Part shown: positions 9,145-17,846 of the stretch, in pieces
Layout: the number at the start of each line of letters is the position of its first letter
Numbering within the stretch: the stretch's first letter is position 1
Source of the DNA: Bacteroidales bacterium
Lineage (GTDB): Bacteria > Bacteroidota > Bacteroidia > Bacteroidales > Tenuifilaceae
Assembly: GCA_020636835.1 (NCBI GenBank)
Contig: JACJXC010000005.1
Span: forward strand, 124,001 to 188,000
Length of the DNA: 64,000 nucleotides
Direction: 5' to 3'
Translations under genes and position numbers: made by a program
Notes under the pieces: model-generated
The model's input: the letters and a program-made list of their open reading frames with translations, nothing else
Database searches by the model: none
What the model was told of the DNA's origin: nothing

Positions 9145-9657
9145 CTACATCCTCAACTTCCTCAACTCCTCCTTCATCCTGTTGATATCGGTAATCCAAT
9201 CCTCAATATCGTTCTCGTGCTCCAGCTCTTCGTTCAGGATTTGAACAGCCATTTGGTGAGTTGAGTGATCCTTTCCCGCTGTAAAATCGGCAATTTCCTG
9301 GTAACGTTGAATAGCGCATCGTTCGCCTTTCAAATTCTGCTCAAGAATTACCTCGATATACGGATCGGATGGCTCATCGTAGCTACAGCGGGCAAGTTTA
9401 GTCCACTCGTTAGGGTTAATAACCGGAGTTCCCCCCAGCTGAATAATACGGTTTACCACTAATACAGCATGGTTCAACTCCTGAGTGGCGTGTAGCAACA
9501 ACTCGGGTTCAACCTCGCTACGCATTGGACCTTCCATTAAACGTGCGCCAATCCAGTACTGATAGTATGCAAGCCACTCCTCGGCAAGCGCTGCGTTGAG
9601 CATTCCAATAAGTTTTTCCACATCTACCGATGCAATCTTTTTAGCTTCTTTTCCCAT
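9145..9657 (-). CDS. DPSL (Dps-like, thioferritin-type) ferritin-family protein
   Basis: A 170-residue four-helix ferritin-like protein that should form a dodecameric cage oxidising iron with peroxide. Metal-ligand motifs are visible in AEEWLAYY, ATQELNHA, EQNLKGER and NEELEHEND. Two cysteines, Cys91 (LARCSY) and Cys114 (GERCAI), are 23 residues apart. They fall where the DPSL/thioferritin subclass known from Sulfolobus and Bacteroides fragilis has its Cys pair near the diiron site. This separates it from classical Dps and bacterioferritin. It starts 2 bases after the Fur-family stop, so the two are tightly coupled. Together with the peroxiredoxin it makes an iron/peroxide detoxification unit. 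Confidence 0.85.
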   Translation of the reverse strand: MGKEAKKIASVDVEKLIGMLNAALAEEWLAYYQYWIGARLMEGPMRSEVEPELLLHATQELNHAVLVVNRIIQLGGTPVINPNEWTKLARCSYDEPSDPYIEVILEQNLKGERCAIQRYQEIADFTAGKDHSTHQMAVQILNEELEHENDIEDWITDINRMKEELRKLRM

Positions 9658-9659
9658 GA

Positions 9660-10097
9660 TTAACTGTTTTTAGTTGGTTTGTGATTTTTATAATTGCCAA
9701 TTATTTGAAGATTTATCTCCTTGATGTTAAAATTAGGAATCTGTTTCTTATCAAAATACTCCTGAAGCATTTTATCTAACTCCTCATCGTAATAGTTCTC
9801 AATATAATCGCACTGCTCGCAGTATAAATGATGATGCTTATGCATCTCTATGTCGTACTGCATAAAGTCCTTATCAGTTTTAATCTTCTTAATTATACCC
9901 TTTTCGCAGAATGTTTCCAGAATATTGTAGATTGTTCCTATGGCCAGGTTAGGATTGCTCCTACGCACATACTCCTTCACAGCGTCAGCCGTTGGATGAT
10001 CCTTGATAGTCATTAAAGCCTCCAAAACGGCCAACCGCTGGGGGGTAACCTTAAGACCTTTGCCGGAAAGCATATCCACAATTTCAGAATAACTCAT
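9660..10097 (-). CDS. Fur-family regulator, PerR-like
   Basis: A 145-residue winged-helix repressor. The N-terminal DNA-binding domain carries the Fur pattern (GLKVTPQRLAVLEAL, then LAIGTIYNILETF). The metal-sensing domain has the HHHLYC box followed by CEQC. The second C-terminal CxxC pair that completes the structural zinc site in many Fur and PerR proteins is absent. Its position ahead of a DPSL ferritin and a peroxiredoxin argues for a peroxide sensor (PerR-like) rather than an iron-uptake regulator. It probably controls its own operon and perhaps the divergent osmC gene through the shared AT-rich intergenic region. Confidence 0.88.
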   Translation of the reverse strand: MSYSEIVDMLSGKGLKVTPQRLAVLEALMTIKDHPTADAVKEYVRRSNPNLAIGTIYNILETFCEKGIIKKIKTDKDFMQYDIEMHKHHHLYCEQCDYIENYYDEELDKMLQEYFDKKQIPNFNIKEINLQIIGNYKNHKPTKNS

Positions 10098-10106
10098 ACT
10101 AGTTAG

Positions 10107-10274
10107 GAATAATTCTCATTTAATAAAAACACTAATTTACGAAAAAGGTTTAATCATATCAAGCATTATTGTGATCTTTTTTTTTAACTAGCCGTTTTGG
10201 TATATTAAATATCAAATTGACGAAAAAAAGTTGACGAAAAATTAAACCAAATCGATTTGTTATCGTTCTAACAA
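10107..10274. promoter_or_regulatory. Divergent regulatory region with palindromes and direct repeats
   Basis: The AT-rich space between the Fur-family gene (-) and the OsmC gene (+) holds three things: an odd palindrome GAATAATTC (10107-10115) resembling half of a Fur/PerR box, two copies of TTGACGAAAA (10217-10226 and 10231-10240) spaced 14 bases apart, and an inverted repeat TTGTTA-N6-TAACAA (10257-10274) close to the osmC start. These are candidate operators. Which protein binds them is not known. Confidence 0.45.
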
Positions 10275-10321
10275 TAGAAATCAAAACACCAAATGATTGT
10301 ATAACTTAAATAACACAAGAA

Positions 10322-10765
10322 ATGGCAATATCGACTATTACAGTGAATGCGGTTATGACCGATGGTTTCCGCACCCAAATTAACTGCTCAAAACCATTTA
10401 TTATCGACCAGCCCAAAGCAATGGGCGGAAACGACGAGGGGCCAAACCCCCTGGAGGTTTTTCTATCCACCCTACCCGCCTGCATATGCGCAATTGGACG
10501 TATAATAGCCAACCAGCGCCGTATTAAGCTTAACGGCATTGAGGTAAAGGTTGAAGGCGATATCGACAAGGACTTCCTGATGGGAAAAACCACCGAGGGA
10601 CGCTCAGGTTTCACCGAAATTCGCACTTTCGTGAAAATTAATGCCGACATCACCGAGGAGGAGAAAATCGCCCTCCTGCACGACATTGAGCAACGCTGCC
10701 CCATTGCCGATAATATGGCAAACACATCCAAAATTAGCGCGAAGGTGGTTAGCTCATTGGCTTAA
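10322..10765 (+). CDS. OsmC/Ohr-family protein
   Basis: A 147-residue protein with the OsmC fold: an N-terminal beta part (NGFRT-like MTDGFRTQINCSKP), the GPNPLEVFLSTLPACICAIGR helix carrying the first redox cysteine, and the second cysteine in IEQRCPIADN. The family reduces organic hydroperoxides with the two cysteines; this member is closer to general OsmC-like proteins than to strict Ohr. It is transcribed away from the Fur-DPSL-peroxiredoxin operon, which fits a joint oxidative-stress response. It is complete, with a strong stem-loop right after it. Confidence 0.88.
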   Translation: MAISTITVNAVMTDGFRTQINCSKPFIIDQPKAMGGNDEGPNPLEVFLSTLPACICAIGRIIANQRRIKLNGIEVKVEGDIDKDFLMGKTTEGRSGFTEIRTFVKINADITEEEKIALLHDIEQRCPIADNMANTSKISAKVVSSLA

Positions 10766-10786
10766 TATCAAACGTATTTAGAATTA

Positions 10787-10821
10787 AAGGAGGTGTTTCA
10801 GAATTGGCGAAACACCTCCTT
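10787..10821 (+). terminator. Stem-loop after osmC-like gene
   Basis: A perfect 13-bp stem AAGGAGGTGTTTC (10787-10799) / GAAACACCTCCTT (10809-10821) with a 9-base loop. No T-run follows, so it is a strong hairpin but an atypical intrinsic terminator. Confidence 0.65.
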
Positions 10822-11036
10822 ACCATTTCAACATGGAAATGTTAATTTTTTAAAAAAAATTTCGCAATAAATCTACATAACCTTATCAATCAACATATTA
10901 ATCAAAACCACATATTACTTAACCATGTAACCTTTCTGCCTTTTCGGAGTTTAAATTAAGGTTATACATATTGGGGAAAAGATGTAAAAATTCCCTTAAA
11001 AATGCATTTTGAGGTTGATGGTTAGGTGAGTTGGTT

Positions 11037-13598
11037 ATGAGGCAAAATGTATTCAGTTTAAACGATCGGAAGAAAATACTTTACGTTCTATTCCTATTCT
11101 CGGTACTCGGAAATATTATTGATATTGTTAACGATAGCAATTCGTGGATAACAATATCGTTCAATACCCTATTCATATCGCTGGCCGTAGCAGCGCTTAT
11201 CCTGAACTTTCGATCAAAGATAAGCACTACCAAATCGTTCGCATTAATAGTTTATGCCCTCCTGCTAAACATCCTTGTAAGCTGGGCTATATCCATCGTA
11301 GCGGGCGAAAGCGATGATCTATCGTCGCTACGATCCATCGTAATAACATGCATACTACTCCCCATCTCCGGATTCCTGCTGGGGAAAAAACACTCAATAG
11401 CCATTGGGAGTGTAATAATACTATTCGCTGCCGCCACCGCACTCCTCCCCACAAGCAACTACCTTCACAAAAACCTTTTTTTCCTTGTTATTCTTATCAC
11501 AGGATACACCTATGGCATATACACCATTATCAGCATCCTCGAGAAAGGTTTTAAGAACGAGAGACGGCTACTCACCGAGCTCGAGAGCCGCAACAAGGAC
11601 ATAATCTTCATCAATAAGCTATCGTTTAAACTGGCCAACTTTGCGCCCAGCAACAACTTTACGGCCATTACCCTCCGCGACATAAAAAGCCACACAGGGG
11701 CAAAACTGGCCGTTTTCTGCGAGTACAGCGAAAGCCAGCAAGCCTTACTGGTTAAAGCCTTCGAGGGCGAAGGGGCTGTTCTTAAATCGGCCATCAAAAT
11801 TGGAGGCAAAAAAATCCTCAGCACGGTTTCGCCAGTGTCGCCCGAAAACTACCGCCGAATCACCTCGAAAAAGATAGAAAAACTAAACTCGTTTACCGAG
11901 CTAACCTTCGGCGCCATCCCCGAACCGGCAAGCCTGATGCTAAAACAACTCACAGGCATCAGCAATATCTACGTATTGGCCATCATGGTATCGGGGAAAC
12001 TTTACGGAACCGCAATGTTGGCATTTAGCCGGCGACAAGAACAACCCACCCCCGAACTGCTTAAATCGTACTCACACCTAATAGCCCTCACCCTACGACG
12101 CAGCATTGCCGAAAAAGCCTTAGTGGCAAGCGAAAATCAGCTCCGACGCATTACCGACAACATAAGCGATGTGGTTTTCACCACCGATTTGCATTTCAAC
12201 ACGCAGTATATCAGCCCATCAATTTTCAAACTTACCGGTGAAAGCCCAGAGGACTATACCCTTAAAAAGGTAATTGGGAAACACCCAATCGACTCGTTGA
12301 GACTTATTAAATCGGCACTATCCGAGGAGATGGAGAAGGAGAACAATCCAACCGCCAATAAGAATAGAACCCGAATGCTTGAGGTTGAACTCTACAAAAA
12401 GGATGGGACTAAAATTGACGTATCGACTCACCTCTCGTTTATCCGCAATAACGAGGGGAAACACATTGGATTCCAAGGGATAACCCGCAATATCACGGAA
12501 CGGAAAAATGCCGAGGCGGCTCTACTCGAGAGCCGAAAGAAACTTAACACGGTGGTAGAAACAATCCCCGACCTACTCTTCCATTTTGATAGGTACGGCC
12601 GATTCGTTAACTTCTACCAAACCAGCAAAACCCACCAGCTATTCATTAAGCCCAATGAGTTTATTGGGAAATCGATATACAACGTATTTGAGAAACCATT
12701 AGCCGATAAAATTCAAAAGGCAATCAACAGAACATTGCACAAAAACTCGTACGAGTTTGAGTACGAATTTTTTCAGGACGAGGTAAAACACTTCCATGCT
12801 CGATGCGCACAGCTGAACGAAAACGAAATTATTATAATATCGAGCGATATCTCGAAGATTAAGAAATCGGAAATACAGCTGAAGCAAAACTCGAAGGAAC
12901 TCAAGCAGCTCAATGCCGATAAGGATCGGTTTATGCAGATACTGGCTCACGATCTGAAAAACCCATTCAACGTACTGATGGGCTTTTCCGACCTGCTCCT
13001 TAGAAATTATAAGAATTACGACGACAATCTGGTTGGATACTACCTGGAGATCATTAAAAACACATCGGAAAGAACCTATACCATGCTCGAGGAGCTACTT
13101 ACGTGGTCCAAAGCGCAATCGGGCAAGATTCCCTTTGAGCCCAGCCAGATCAACCTAACAGAACTAGTAAACTCGCTACACTCCGAGGCTGCAACCATTG
13201 CCCAGCGCAAAAACATAGCGATAACACATAATATCCCCAACAACCTACAAATTGTGGCCGATAGCAATATGATTAAAACCGTCATTCGCAATTTGATTTC
13301 GAACGCCATAAAATTCTCGCGACAGGATGGGCAAATCAAAATCGGCACGCACATCAACAGCAATCGCATTACCATCGAAGTGGCCGACAACGGAATAGGC
13401 ATGAGCCAAGCCGACCAAGAGCGGCTCTGGAACAATAGCAACCCGCATACCACAGCCGGCACCAACAACGAAAAAGGAACGGGACTAGGGTTGCTTCTGT
13501 GCAAAGATTTTGTGGAAAAGCACGGTGGTAAAATTTGGGTTGAAAGTGAGGTTGGATTGGGTAGTGTATTCAAAATTCAGCTACCTTTATTGAACTAA
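11037..13598 (+). CDS. Orphan membrane-bound sensor histidine kinase with GAF-like and PAS domains
   Basis: About 853 residues, starting at ATG 11037 (a TTG two codons earlier is less likely). The order is: about six transmembrane helices (residues ~10-170), a GAF-like region (~190-350), two PAS domains (ITDNISDVVFTTD and VVETIPDLLFHFD), a HisKA domain with phospho-acceptor His in ILAHDLKNPFNVL, and a HATPase domain with the N box (NLISNAIKFS), G1 (VADNGIGM) and G2 (GTGLGL). It senses an unknown signal at or in the membrane and phosphorylates a response regulator. None is encoded nearby, so the partner is elsewhere. The following small gene starts 15 bases downstream. Confidence 0.92.
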   Translation: MRQNVFSLNDRKKILYVLFLFSVLGNIIDIVNDSNSWITISFNTLFISLAVAALILNFRSKISTTKSFALIVYALLLNILVSWAISIVAGESDDLSSLRSIVITCILLPISGFLLGKKHSIAIGSVIILFAAATALLPTSNYLHKNLFFLVILITGYTYGIYTIISILEKGFKNERRLLTELESRNKDIIFINKLSFKLANFAPSNNFTAITLRDIKSHTGAKLAVFCEYSESQQALLVKAFEGEGAVLKSAIKIGGKKILSTVSPVSPENYRRITSKKIEKLNSFTELTFGAIPEPASLMLKQLTGISNIYVLAIMVSGKLYGTAMLAFSRRQEQPTPELLKSYSHLIALTLRRSIAEKALVASENQLRRITDNISDVVFTTDLHFNTQYISPSIFKLTGESPEDYTLKKVIGKHPIDSLRLIKSALSEEMEKENNPTANKNRTRMLEVELYKKDGTKIDVSTHLSFIRNNEGKHIGFQGITRNITERKNAEAALLESRKKLNTVVETIPDLLFHFDRYGRFVNFYQTSKTHQLFIKPNEFIGKSIYNVFEKPLADKIQKAINRTLHKNSYEFEYEFFQDEVKHFHARCAQLNENEIIIISSDISKIKKSEIQLKQNSKELKQLNADKDRFMQILAHDLKNPFNVLMGFSDLLLRNYKNYDDNLVGYYLEIIKNTSERTYTMLEELLTWSKAQSGKIPFEPSQINLTELVNSLHSEAATIAQRKNIAITHNIPNNLQIVADSNMIKTVIRNLISNAIKFSRQDGQIKIGTHINSNRITIEVADNGIGMSQADQERLWNNSNPHTTAGTNNEKGTGLGLLLCKDFVEKHGGKIWVESEVGLGSVFKIQLPLLN

Positions 13599-13613
13599 AA
13601 ATTCAGGAATACT

Positions 13614-13910
13614 ATGGAACAAAATCGTAACAACTACCAAAAGAAGGCTCACAACACTATCGATGACCTTTTCAAAGGGATTAACTCCCTGGAGGAAAAA
13701 GTAAAAACCGCAAGCAAAGATCTCTCCGATACCATGGAACAAAACATCCAGCAGATGAAAGCCGAAGGCGAAAAGCTCAAAGAGAAACTGAACGAACTGG
13801 GCAACACCAATAACGAGTCGTGGGAGGAGATAAAAAATGGCTTTGAGGATGCTGCCACCTCGCTCCGCGATGCCTTCAGCAAGGCTTGGAACAAATACAA
13901 GGACAAATAA
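13614..13910 (+). CDS. Small helical/coiled-coil protein of unknown function
   Basis: A 98-residue soluble protein without a signal peptide. It is almost entirely predicted amphipathic helix with heptad-like stretches (GINSLEEKVKTASKDL, AEGEKLKEKLNELG). It sits 15 bases after the histidine kinase and before a terminator, so it is co-transcribed. I do not recognise a family. Apolipoprotein-like or phasin-like folding is possible from the pattern. It could be an accessory of the kinase, but that rests only on position. Confidence 0.7.
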   Translation: MEQNRNNYQKKAHNTIDDLFKGINSLEEKVKTASKDLSDTMEQNIQQMKAEGEKLKEKLNELGNTNNESWEEIKNGFEDAATSLRDAFSKAWNKYKDK

Positions 13911-13919
13911 AAGCAAAAT

Positions 13920-13949
13920 GAATCCCCGAGCAACGTTTCTCGGGGATTC
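13920..13949. terminator. Stem-loop between convergent kinase and creD units
   Basis: GAATCCCCGAG (13920-13930) pairs perfectly with CTCGGGGATTC (13939-13949). It lies between the + strand kinase operon and the - strand creD operon. The T-tract is weak on both sides. Confidence 0.7.
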
Positions 13950-14012
13950 CTGATTATGGCCTACGCCAGTTCAAATCCTTTCCTTAATAAAAAAAGTATC
14001 AGCACAACACAA

Positions 14013-15350
14013 CTACCCAATAGAGCCTTCACCTCGTCCGCTGCCAATGGAATACCAATCGATGCGATGCGACAGGTACATCACGGTGCCCAATACAATA
14101 AATAGCCCAATGCTGCCCATCATCAATGCGTAATCCTGCAACTGGAGGAGTATATACAGAAACCCATACAGCAAGGCCAGCACACCCGCAAGAATAGCCG
14201 ACAAACGCCAATTCTTAAAAATTCCGAAGGAATAGCTGGTAATCATCGCCACAATGCCCAAACTGGCAATCAGATAGGCAATGCCAAACCCCATCTGTTC
14301 CGAAAGCGATAGCAAGAGCAGGTAGAAAAGCACCAAACCAAAACCCACAAGGATATACTGTACGGGATGAACCCTGAGCTTACGCATCATCTCCACAAAA
14401 AAGAACACCATAAAGGTTAAAGCGATGAACAGAATGGCGTACTTCATGGACCGCTCGGTAATCTGATAGGTCTCCACGGGCAATAGGAGCGCAACCCCGA
14501 ATGCCGACTCATCAAGGTTTACCTCGCTATCAGTCCACTTCTGGGGATAATTGCGGTTGAGCTCCAATACCTTCCAGTTGGCCTCGAACCCACTTTGAGC
14601 AATAGTCCTACTATTGGGCAGAAAAGCCCCCTCGAAACTGGGATTATTCCACGACGATTTAACAGCAACCACGGTTTCGCGCCCCACGGGAACAAAACTA
14701 ATACTCTGCGAACCATTTAGCGCCACATTGAACGAAAAGCGGTACTCATCCACCAGTATACCACCCCGCAATGGATTATTAACCGTTACACCCGACTCAA
14801 CCAAGCCGCCACTCCTCACACCTGGCTCACACACTAAACTACTCCCATTCCAGTTAAAGCGTATGGCCTCCTTAATACCCCGCAAATCGGATAGCCCGAT
14901 GGCTAAGAAAGCCCCATCCCAATCAACCTGCTTACTCTCCGACGACTCAATTACAAGGGATTTAAAAAAACCTTCGACCTTAATATCGGAACTATAAACC
15001 GCCACGTCAAATATTCCACGGTTCCGAATATCGGGGGCCAAGTTCCCTGTGATTTTAAGTTCCTCGGGCAGAAAATAGGCGTAATGCCCAACCGTTACCA
15101 TCCGTTTACTATCCTTATCGTACTCAAAGGTTTTATAGGGCACTACCAGAATAGGTCCCGATAAACGCTGCTCGGCTCCCCACTTGGAGCTAATCTCATC
15201 GGCAGCCTCACGCTGCCTACTTTTCCGCTCCATCACCAACGACTGAATCATCGCCATAGGGATTAACAGAGCCAGGGTTAAGAATCCGATAGCCGCAATC
15301 TTCAGAATTACAGCATTCCGATCGTAAAACGATTGTGTTTTCTGTGTCAT
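14013..15350 (-). CDS. creD: CreD-family inner membrane protein
   Basis: A 445-residue protein matching the length of E. coli CreD. It has one N-terminal transmembrane helix (IAAIGFLTLALLIPMAMIQ), the family-typical start of the periplasmic domain (LSGPILVVPYKTF), a large periplasmic beta-rich domain, and about five to six C-terminal helices (AILFIALTFMVFFFVE onward). CreD is linked to envelope integrity and beta-lactam or colicin response in enterobacteria. In Bacteroidota it is often found with a small winged-helix regulator, as here. It is the last gene of a three-gene unit with an upstream regulator 66 bases away. Confidence 0.9.
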   Translation of the reverse strand: MTQKTQSFYDRNAVILKIAAIGFLTLALLIPMAMIQSLVMERKSRQREAADEISSKWGAEQRLSGPILVVPYKTFEYDKDSKRMVTVGHYAYFLPEELKITGNLAPDIRNRGIFDVAVYSSDIKVEGFFKSLVIESSESKQVDWDGAFLAIGLSDLRGIKEAIRFNWNGSSLVCEPGVRSGGLVESGVTVNNPLRGGILVDEYRFSFNVALNGSQSISFVPVGRETVVAVKSSWNNPSFEGAFLPNSRTIAQSGFEANWKVLELNRNYPQKWTDSEVNLDESAFGVALLLPVETYQITERSMKYAILFIALTFMVFFFVEMMRKLRVHPVQYILVGFGLVLFYLLLLSLSEQMGFGIAYLIASLGIVAMITSYSFGIFKNWRLSAILAGVLALLYGFLYILLQLQDYALMMGSIGLFIVLGTVMYLSHRIDWYSIGSGRGEGSIG

Positions 15351-15416
15351 AGTAGTAGTTTTATTAAGTTGACATTTAAAAGTGCTTTGAATTTCAAAGT
15401 TTATATATAAAAAAAA

Positions 15417-15716
15417 TTAACGTCCCGATTTGATCAGCTTCTCAAGCGCCGCAAGATGATCCTCAAACGCCTTTCGACCCTCGATAGTAGCCCGATAGCT
15501 GGTATTGGGCTTCTTATCGAGGAATTGTTTCTTCACCTCAACGTACCTCTCCCCTTCGAGCGCCTTCATGTGGCTGGCCAAGTTGCCATCGGTAACATTA
15601 AGGGTTTCCTTCATTGCGCTGAAGTCAACCCAATCGTTAACCATCAGCACCGACATAATGCCAAGCCGAATGCGGTTCTCGAAATGCTTATTCAGACTTA
15701 CCAGCAGCTCTTTCAT
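15417..15716 (-). CDS. Small winged-helix transcriptional regulator of the creD unit
   Basis: This 99-residue protein is a single winged-helix domain. Recognition-helix region NVTDGNLASHMKALE and wing DKKPNTSYRATIEGR are typical of the HTH_34/MarR-ArsR-like small regulators. It has no metal-binding cysteines. Its start overlaps the end of the upstream membrane-protein gene by 29 bases, so translation is probably coupled. It is the obvious candidate for binding the palindromes found at the promoter of this operon and so for autoregulation of creD expression. Confidence 0.85.
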   Translation of the reverse strand: MKELLVSLNKHFENRIRLGIMSVLMVNDWVDFSAMKETLNVTDGNLASHMKALEGERYVEVKKQFLDKKPNTSYRATIEGRKAFEDHLAALEKLIKSGR

Positions 15717-16356
15717 ACTTCATGTACATCACTAATCCGTAAACAATATGTAACACCCCAAACCCGATAGCCCAAAAAACTAAACCGTACCCCACAAATA
15801 CCATCGCAACAAGCCCAAGAACAATCTCGCAAATGCCAAGGTAACGCACATCGTCAAGGGTAAACTTGCTGGCATTTATCAGGGCTAACCCATAAAATAT
15901 GAGGGTGGATGGTGCAATAAGGTATATTAAATGGTGATAAAGCAGTATTAAGCAGAACACGCCGCCCGAAACCAATGGAATTAAAAGGTTTATAAGCATT
16001 CGCTTAACCGTTGCATCCCAAAATGGCAACCCCTTGCGGCGCGCATTTCGGGTGGTAAAAAACACACCAAACGATAACGCCAAAGCCAGCACCACAAATG
16101 CATCGACAAAGCTAAAAAGGATGAAATTGGATAACTCCGAGCCCGACATCAACTCCTCGGGCAAAAATACACCACGGTTCTGATAGCGGCTAAAAAAGAA
16201 CTCGCGATGGAAAACATAAACAGCCAGCGCGCCCAAAAGCGCAACCGAACCTGCGAATACCCCGGTTAATCCGCTTAACGATATAAACCTTGTGGAGCGC
16301 TCCATGATGGAGCGGATTTCGTGCAGGTTTTTCAAATGCTCGTTCTGAGTGTCCAT
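15688..16356 (-). CDS. Polytopic membrane protein of the creD unit
   Basis: A 222-residue protein with about six transmembrane helices, for example LTGVFAGSVALLGALAVYVF, FVDAFVVLALALSFGVFF and a long C-terminal pair ending in HIVYGLVMYMKYE. I see no catalytic motif. It is the first gene of a unit with the winged-helix regulator and CreD. Similar membrane protein-regulator-CreD trios occur in Bacteroidota, so it may sense an envelope signal or help the regulator. The function is not known. Confidence 0.75.
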   Translation of the reverse strand: MDTQNEHLKNLHEIRSIMERSTRFISLSGLTGVFAGSVALLGALAVYVFHREFFFSRYQNRGVFLPEELMSGSELSNFILFSFVDAFVVLALALSFGVFFTTRNARRKGLPFWDATVKRMLINLLIPLVSGGVFCLILLYHHLIYLIAPSTLIFYGLALINASKFTLDDVRYLGICEIVLGLVAMVFVGYGLVFWAIGFGVLHIVYGLVMYMKYERAAGKSE

Positions 16357-16381
16357 ATAAAGACAGTATTAAAGTTCTTTG

Positions 16382-16426
16382 CGGTACAAAGTTAAATAAA
16401 ATAAAGTACCGTCCAAATAATTGGAC
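16382..16426. promoter_or_regulatory. Two candidate operators overlapping the creD-operon promoter
   Basis: GTCCAA-ATAA-TTGGAC (16411-16426) is a perfect palindrome covering the -33 element. A second inverted repeat, CGGTAC (16382-16387) / GTACCG (16406-16411), brackets the -7 element and spacer. Binding by the operon's own winged-helix regulator is inferred. Confidence 0.5.
16387..16417 (-). promoter_or_regulatory. Bacteroidota-type promoter of the creD operon
   Basis: On the minus strand, TTTG (16417-16414), a 19-base spacer and TAACTTTG (16394-16387) match the -33 TTTG / -7 TAnnTTTG consensus of the Bacteroidota housekeeping sigma factor. The ATG at 16356 is about 30 bases downstream. Confidence 0.75.
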
Positions 16427-16465
16427 ATTATTTTTTCGGACGATTTCTGAATAGTAAATAAAAAA

Positions 16466-17506
16466 CTAGCTCTCCTTCTCGTAGTACAACTTGTAGTAGT
16501 TAAGATTCATATCCTGATCGAATCCCTTCTCCACCCGTTCCTGTTTGCCGTGAATATAAATATGGAAGAATTTATCGAGTTTAATAACACTTTTCAGGAA
16601 CTTGTTCGACTGCTTGGTAGCATCGGCGGAGATTTTAAACTCATCGGGAATACTATAGCCCATCTCAGCCTCGTAGCTCTTCTTGTACTCCCGGAACGCC
16701 TCAACAACTTCGGGTTCAGCAATTACATTATTCTCAAACTCATCCTGAGTAAACGTTTCGTTGGTTTTAAAGAAATCTCGGGTTTTGGTAAGAATCTCGG
16801 CCTGCTCCAGCTTTTCAAAGTTATTTTCGGGACGAATCACATCCTGCACAAAATTCTTACACAGGTTAATGGCCGTTTTAGTTTGATAGAAATTATCGTT
16901 ACGCATCTTGGCGTTTAAAAAATCGTCGATCCAGTACTTAGCCTCATCGCGATTGGTATTATCAATAACACTTAGCTTATAGCCAAACTCCTTCTCGGTA
17001 TTAAAGATAATGCAACCCTTATCCAGTTTTTTGGGATTGGTACCAAACTCGCATATCACCGACAATTGATTGCCATTACGCTGAATCTTGATAAACTTAT
17101 CCTTGGTTTCGGCTTTGAAAATTCCAATGGCATCGGCCATTTCGCCATCAACCACGCAATCGGTCAGGCTAACCACGTACAACTCGCCTCCCTTGATGTT
17201 GGGATGGGTGGACACCTGCTTCAAGCGCTGCGCAATGGTTTGCGACATCTCCACGAAATCAATCGATCCATCAAAGAACGAGGAACAAACGGAGAAAAGA
17301 TCGTTCTGCTCCAAACTAGTGTCGTGCGTAAAGGAATAAAAACCAGTACTCTTAAAACTATTCAAGAAATAATCGCGTAGCAAATTGCCAAGCAACTCGT
17401 TAGAAGTATCGAGCGAATCGGCCGACAGGGTTAAATCATCAGCATCTGCTGTACCAACGTAATGCACAATGGTTTGATCGAGCTGAGTATTTGAAAAATC
17501 GAGCAT
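16466..17506 (-). CDS. Nucleoid-associated protein (37-kDa family)
   Basis: A 346-residue cytoplasmic protein of the NdpA/YejK-type nucleoid-associated family. The N-terminal region (QLDQTIVHYVGTADADD, then LLGNLLRDYFLNSFK) and the central KGGELYVVSLTDC strand are what I recognise. Members bind DNA and decorate the nucleoid, and the biochemical role is poorly known. In Bacteroidota it is usually a stand-alone gene, as here. No signal peptide is seen. The promoter region upstream carries a near-palindrome GGGAT-N6-ATCCC (17541-17556). Confidence 0.8.
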   Translation of the reverse strand: MLDFSNTQLDQTIVHYVGTADADDLTLSADSLDTSNELLGNLLRDYFLNSFKSTGFYSFTHDTSLEQNDLFSVCSSFFDGSIDFVEMSQTIAQRLKQVSTHPNIKGGELYVVSLTDCVVDGEMADAIGIFKAETKDKFIKIQRNGNQLSVICEFGTNPKKLDKGCIIFNTEKEFGYKLSVIDNTNRDEAKYWIDDFLNAKMRNDNFYQTKTAINLCKNFVQDVIRPENNFEKLEQAEILTKTRDFFKTNETFTQDEFENNVIAEPEVVEAFREYKKSYEAEMGYSIPDEFKISADATKQSNKFLKSVIKLDKFFHIYIHGKQERVEKGFDQDMNLNYYKLYYEKES

Positions 17507-17846
17507 AACTTAAATTTTTCTCAAAAATATAAAAAATGTTGGGATATCGCGATCCCGATCCACTATTTGTACCTTAAACCAATGATGTAGGCACAAAGCC
17601 GAAACATACGATGGGGGTTTATGGAATAGCCGAACACAACCTAAGACAAACTATAAAGAATCACTAAAAATAGCATTTCAAACTCCTTATAATCTTTATT
17701 TTAAATTGACAAGATACCAATGTTAGGAACGACCAAAATTGTAGAATTATAGCGAAAAACGAATTAAATATTTACTTTTGCTTGTTGTTGTGATAACATC
17801 ACACTTAAATATAGCACAAATAGTATTCAGCAAAAAACACAATGGA
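17507..17846. other. Intergenic region between divergent nucleoid-protein gene and Hdr-like operon
   Basis: About 340 AT-rich bases without a convincing gene. On the minus strand TATTTTTG (17529-17522) is a possible -7 box for the nucleoid-associated protein. On the plus strand TACTTTTG (17773-17780) matches TAnnTTTG and could start the Hdr-like operon, though no clear -33 TTG lies at the right distance. Confidence 0.4.

Noticed and set aside
13076..13573. A long minus-strand frame inside the histidine kinase
   Set aside because: It is antisense to the conserved HisKA/HATPase region with no promoter or family features.
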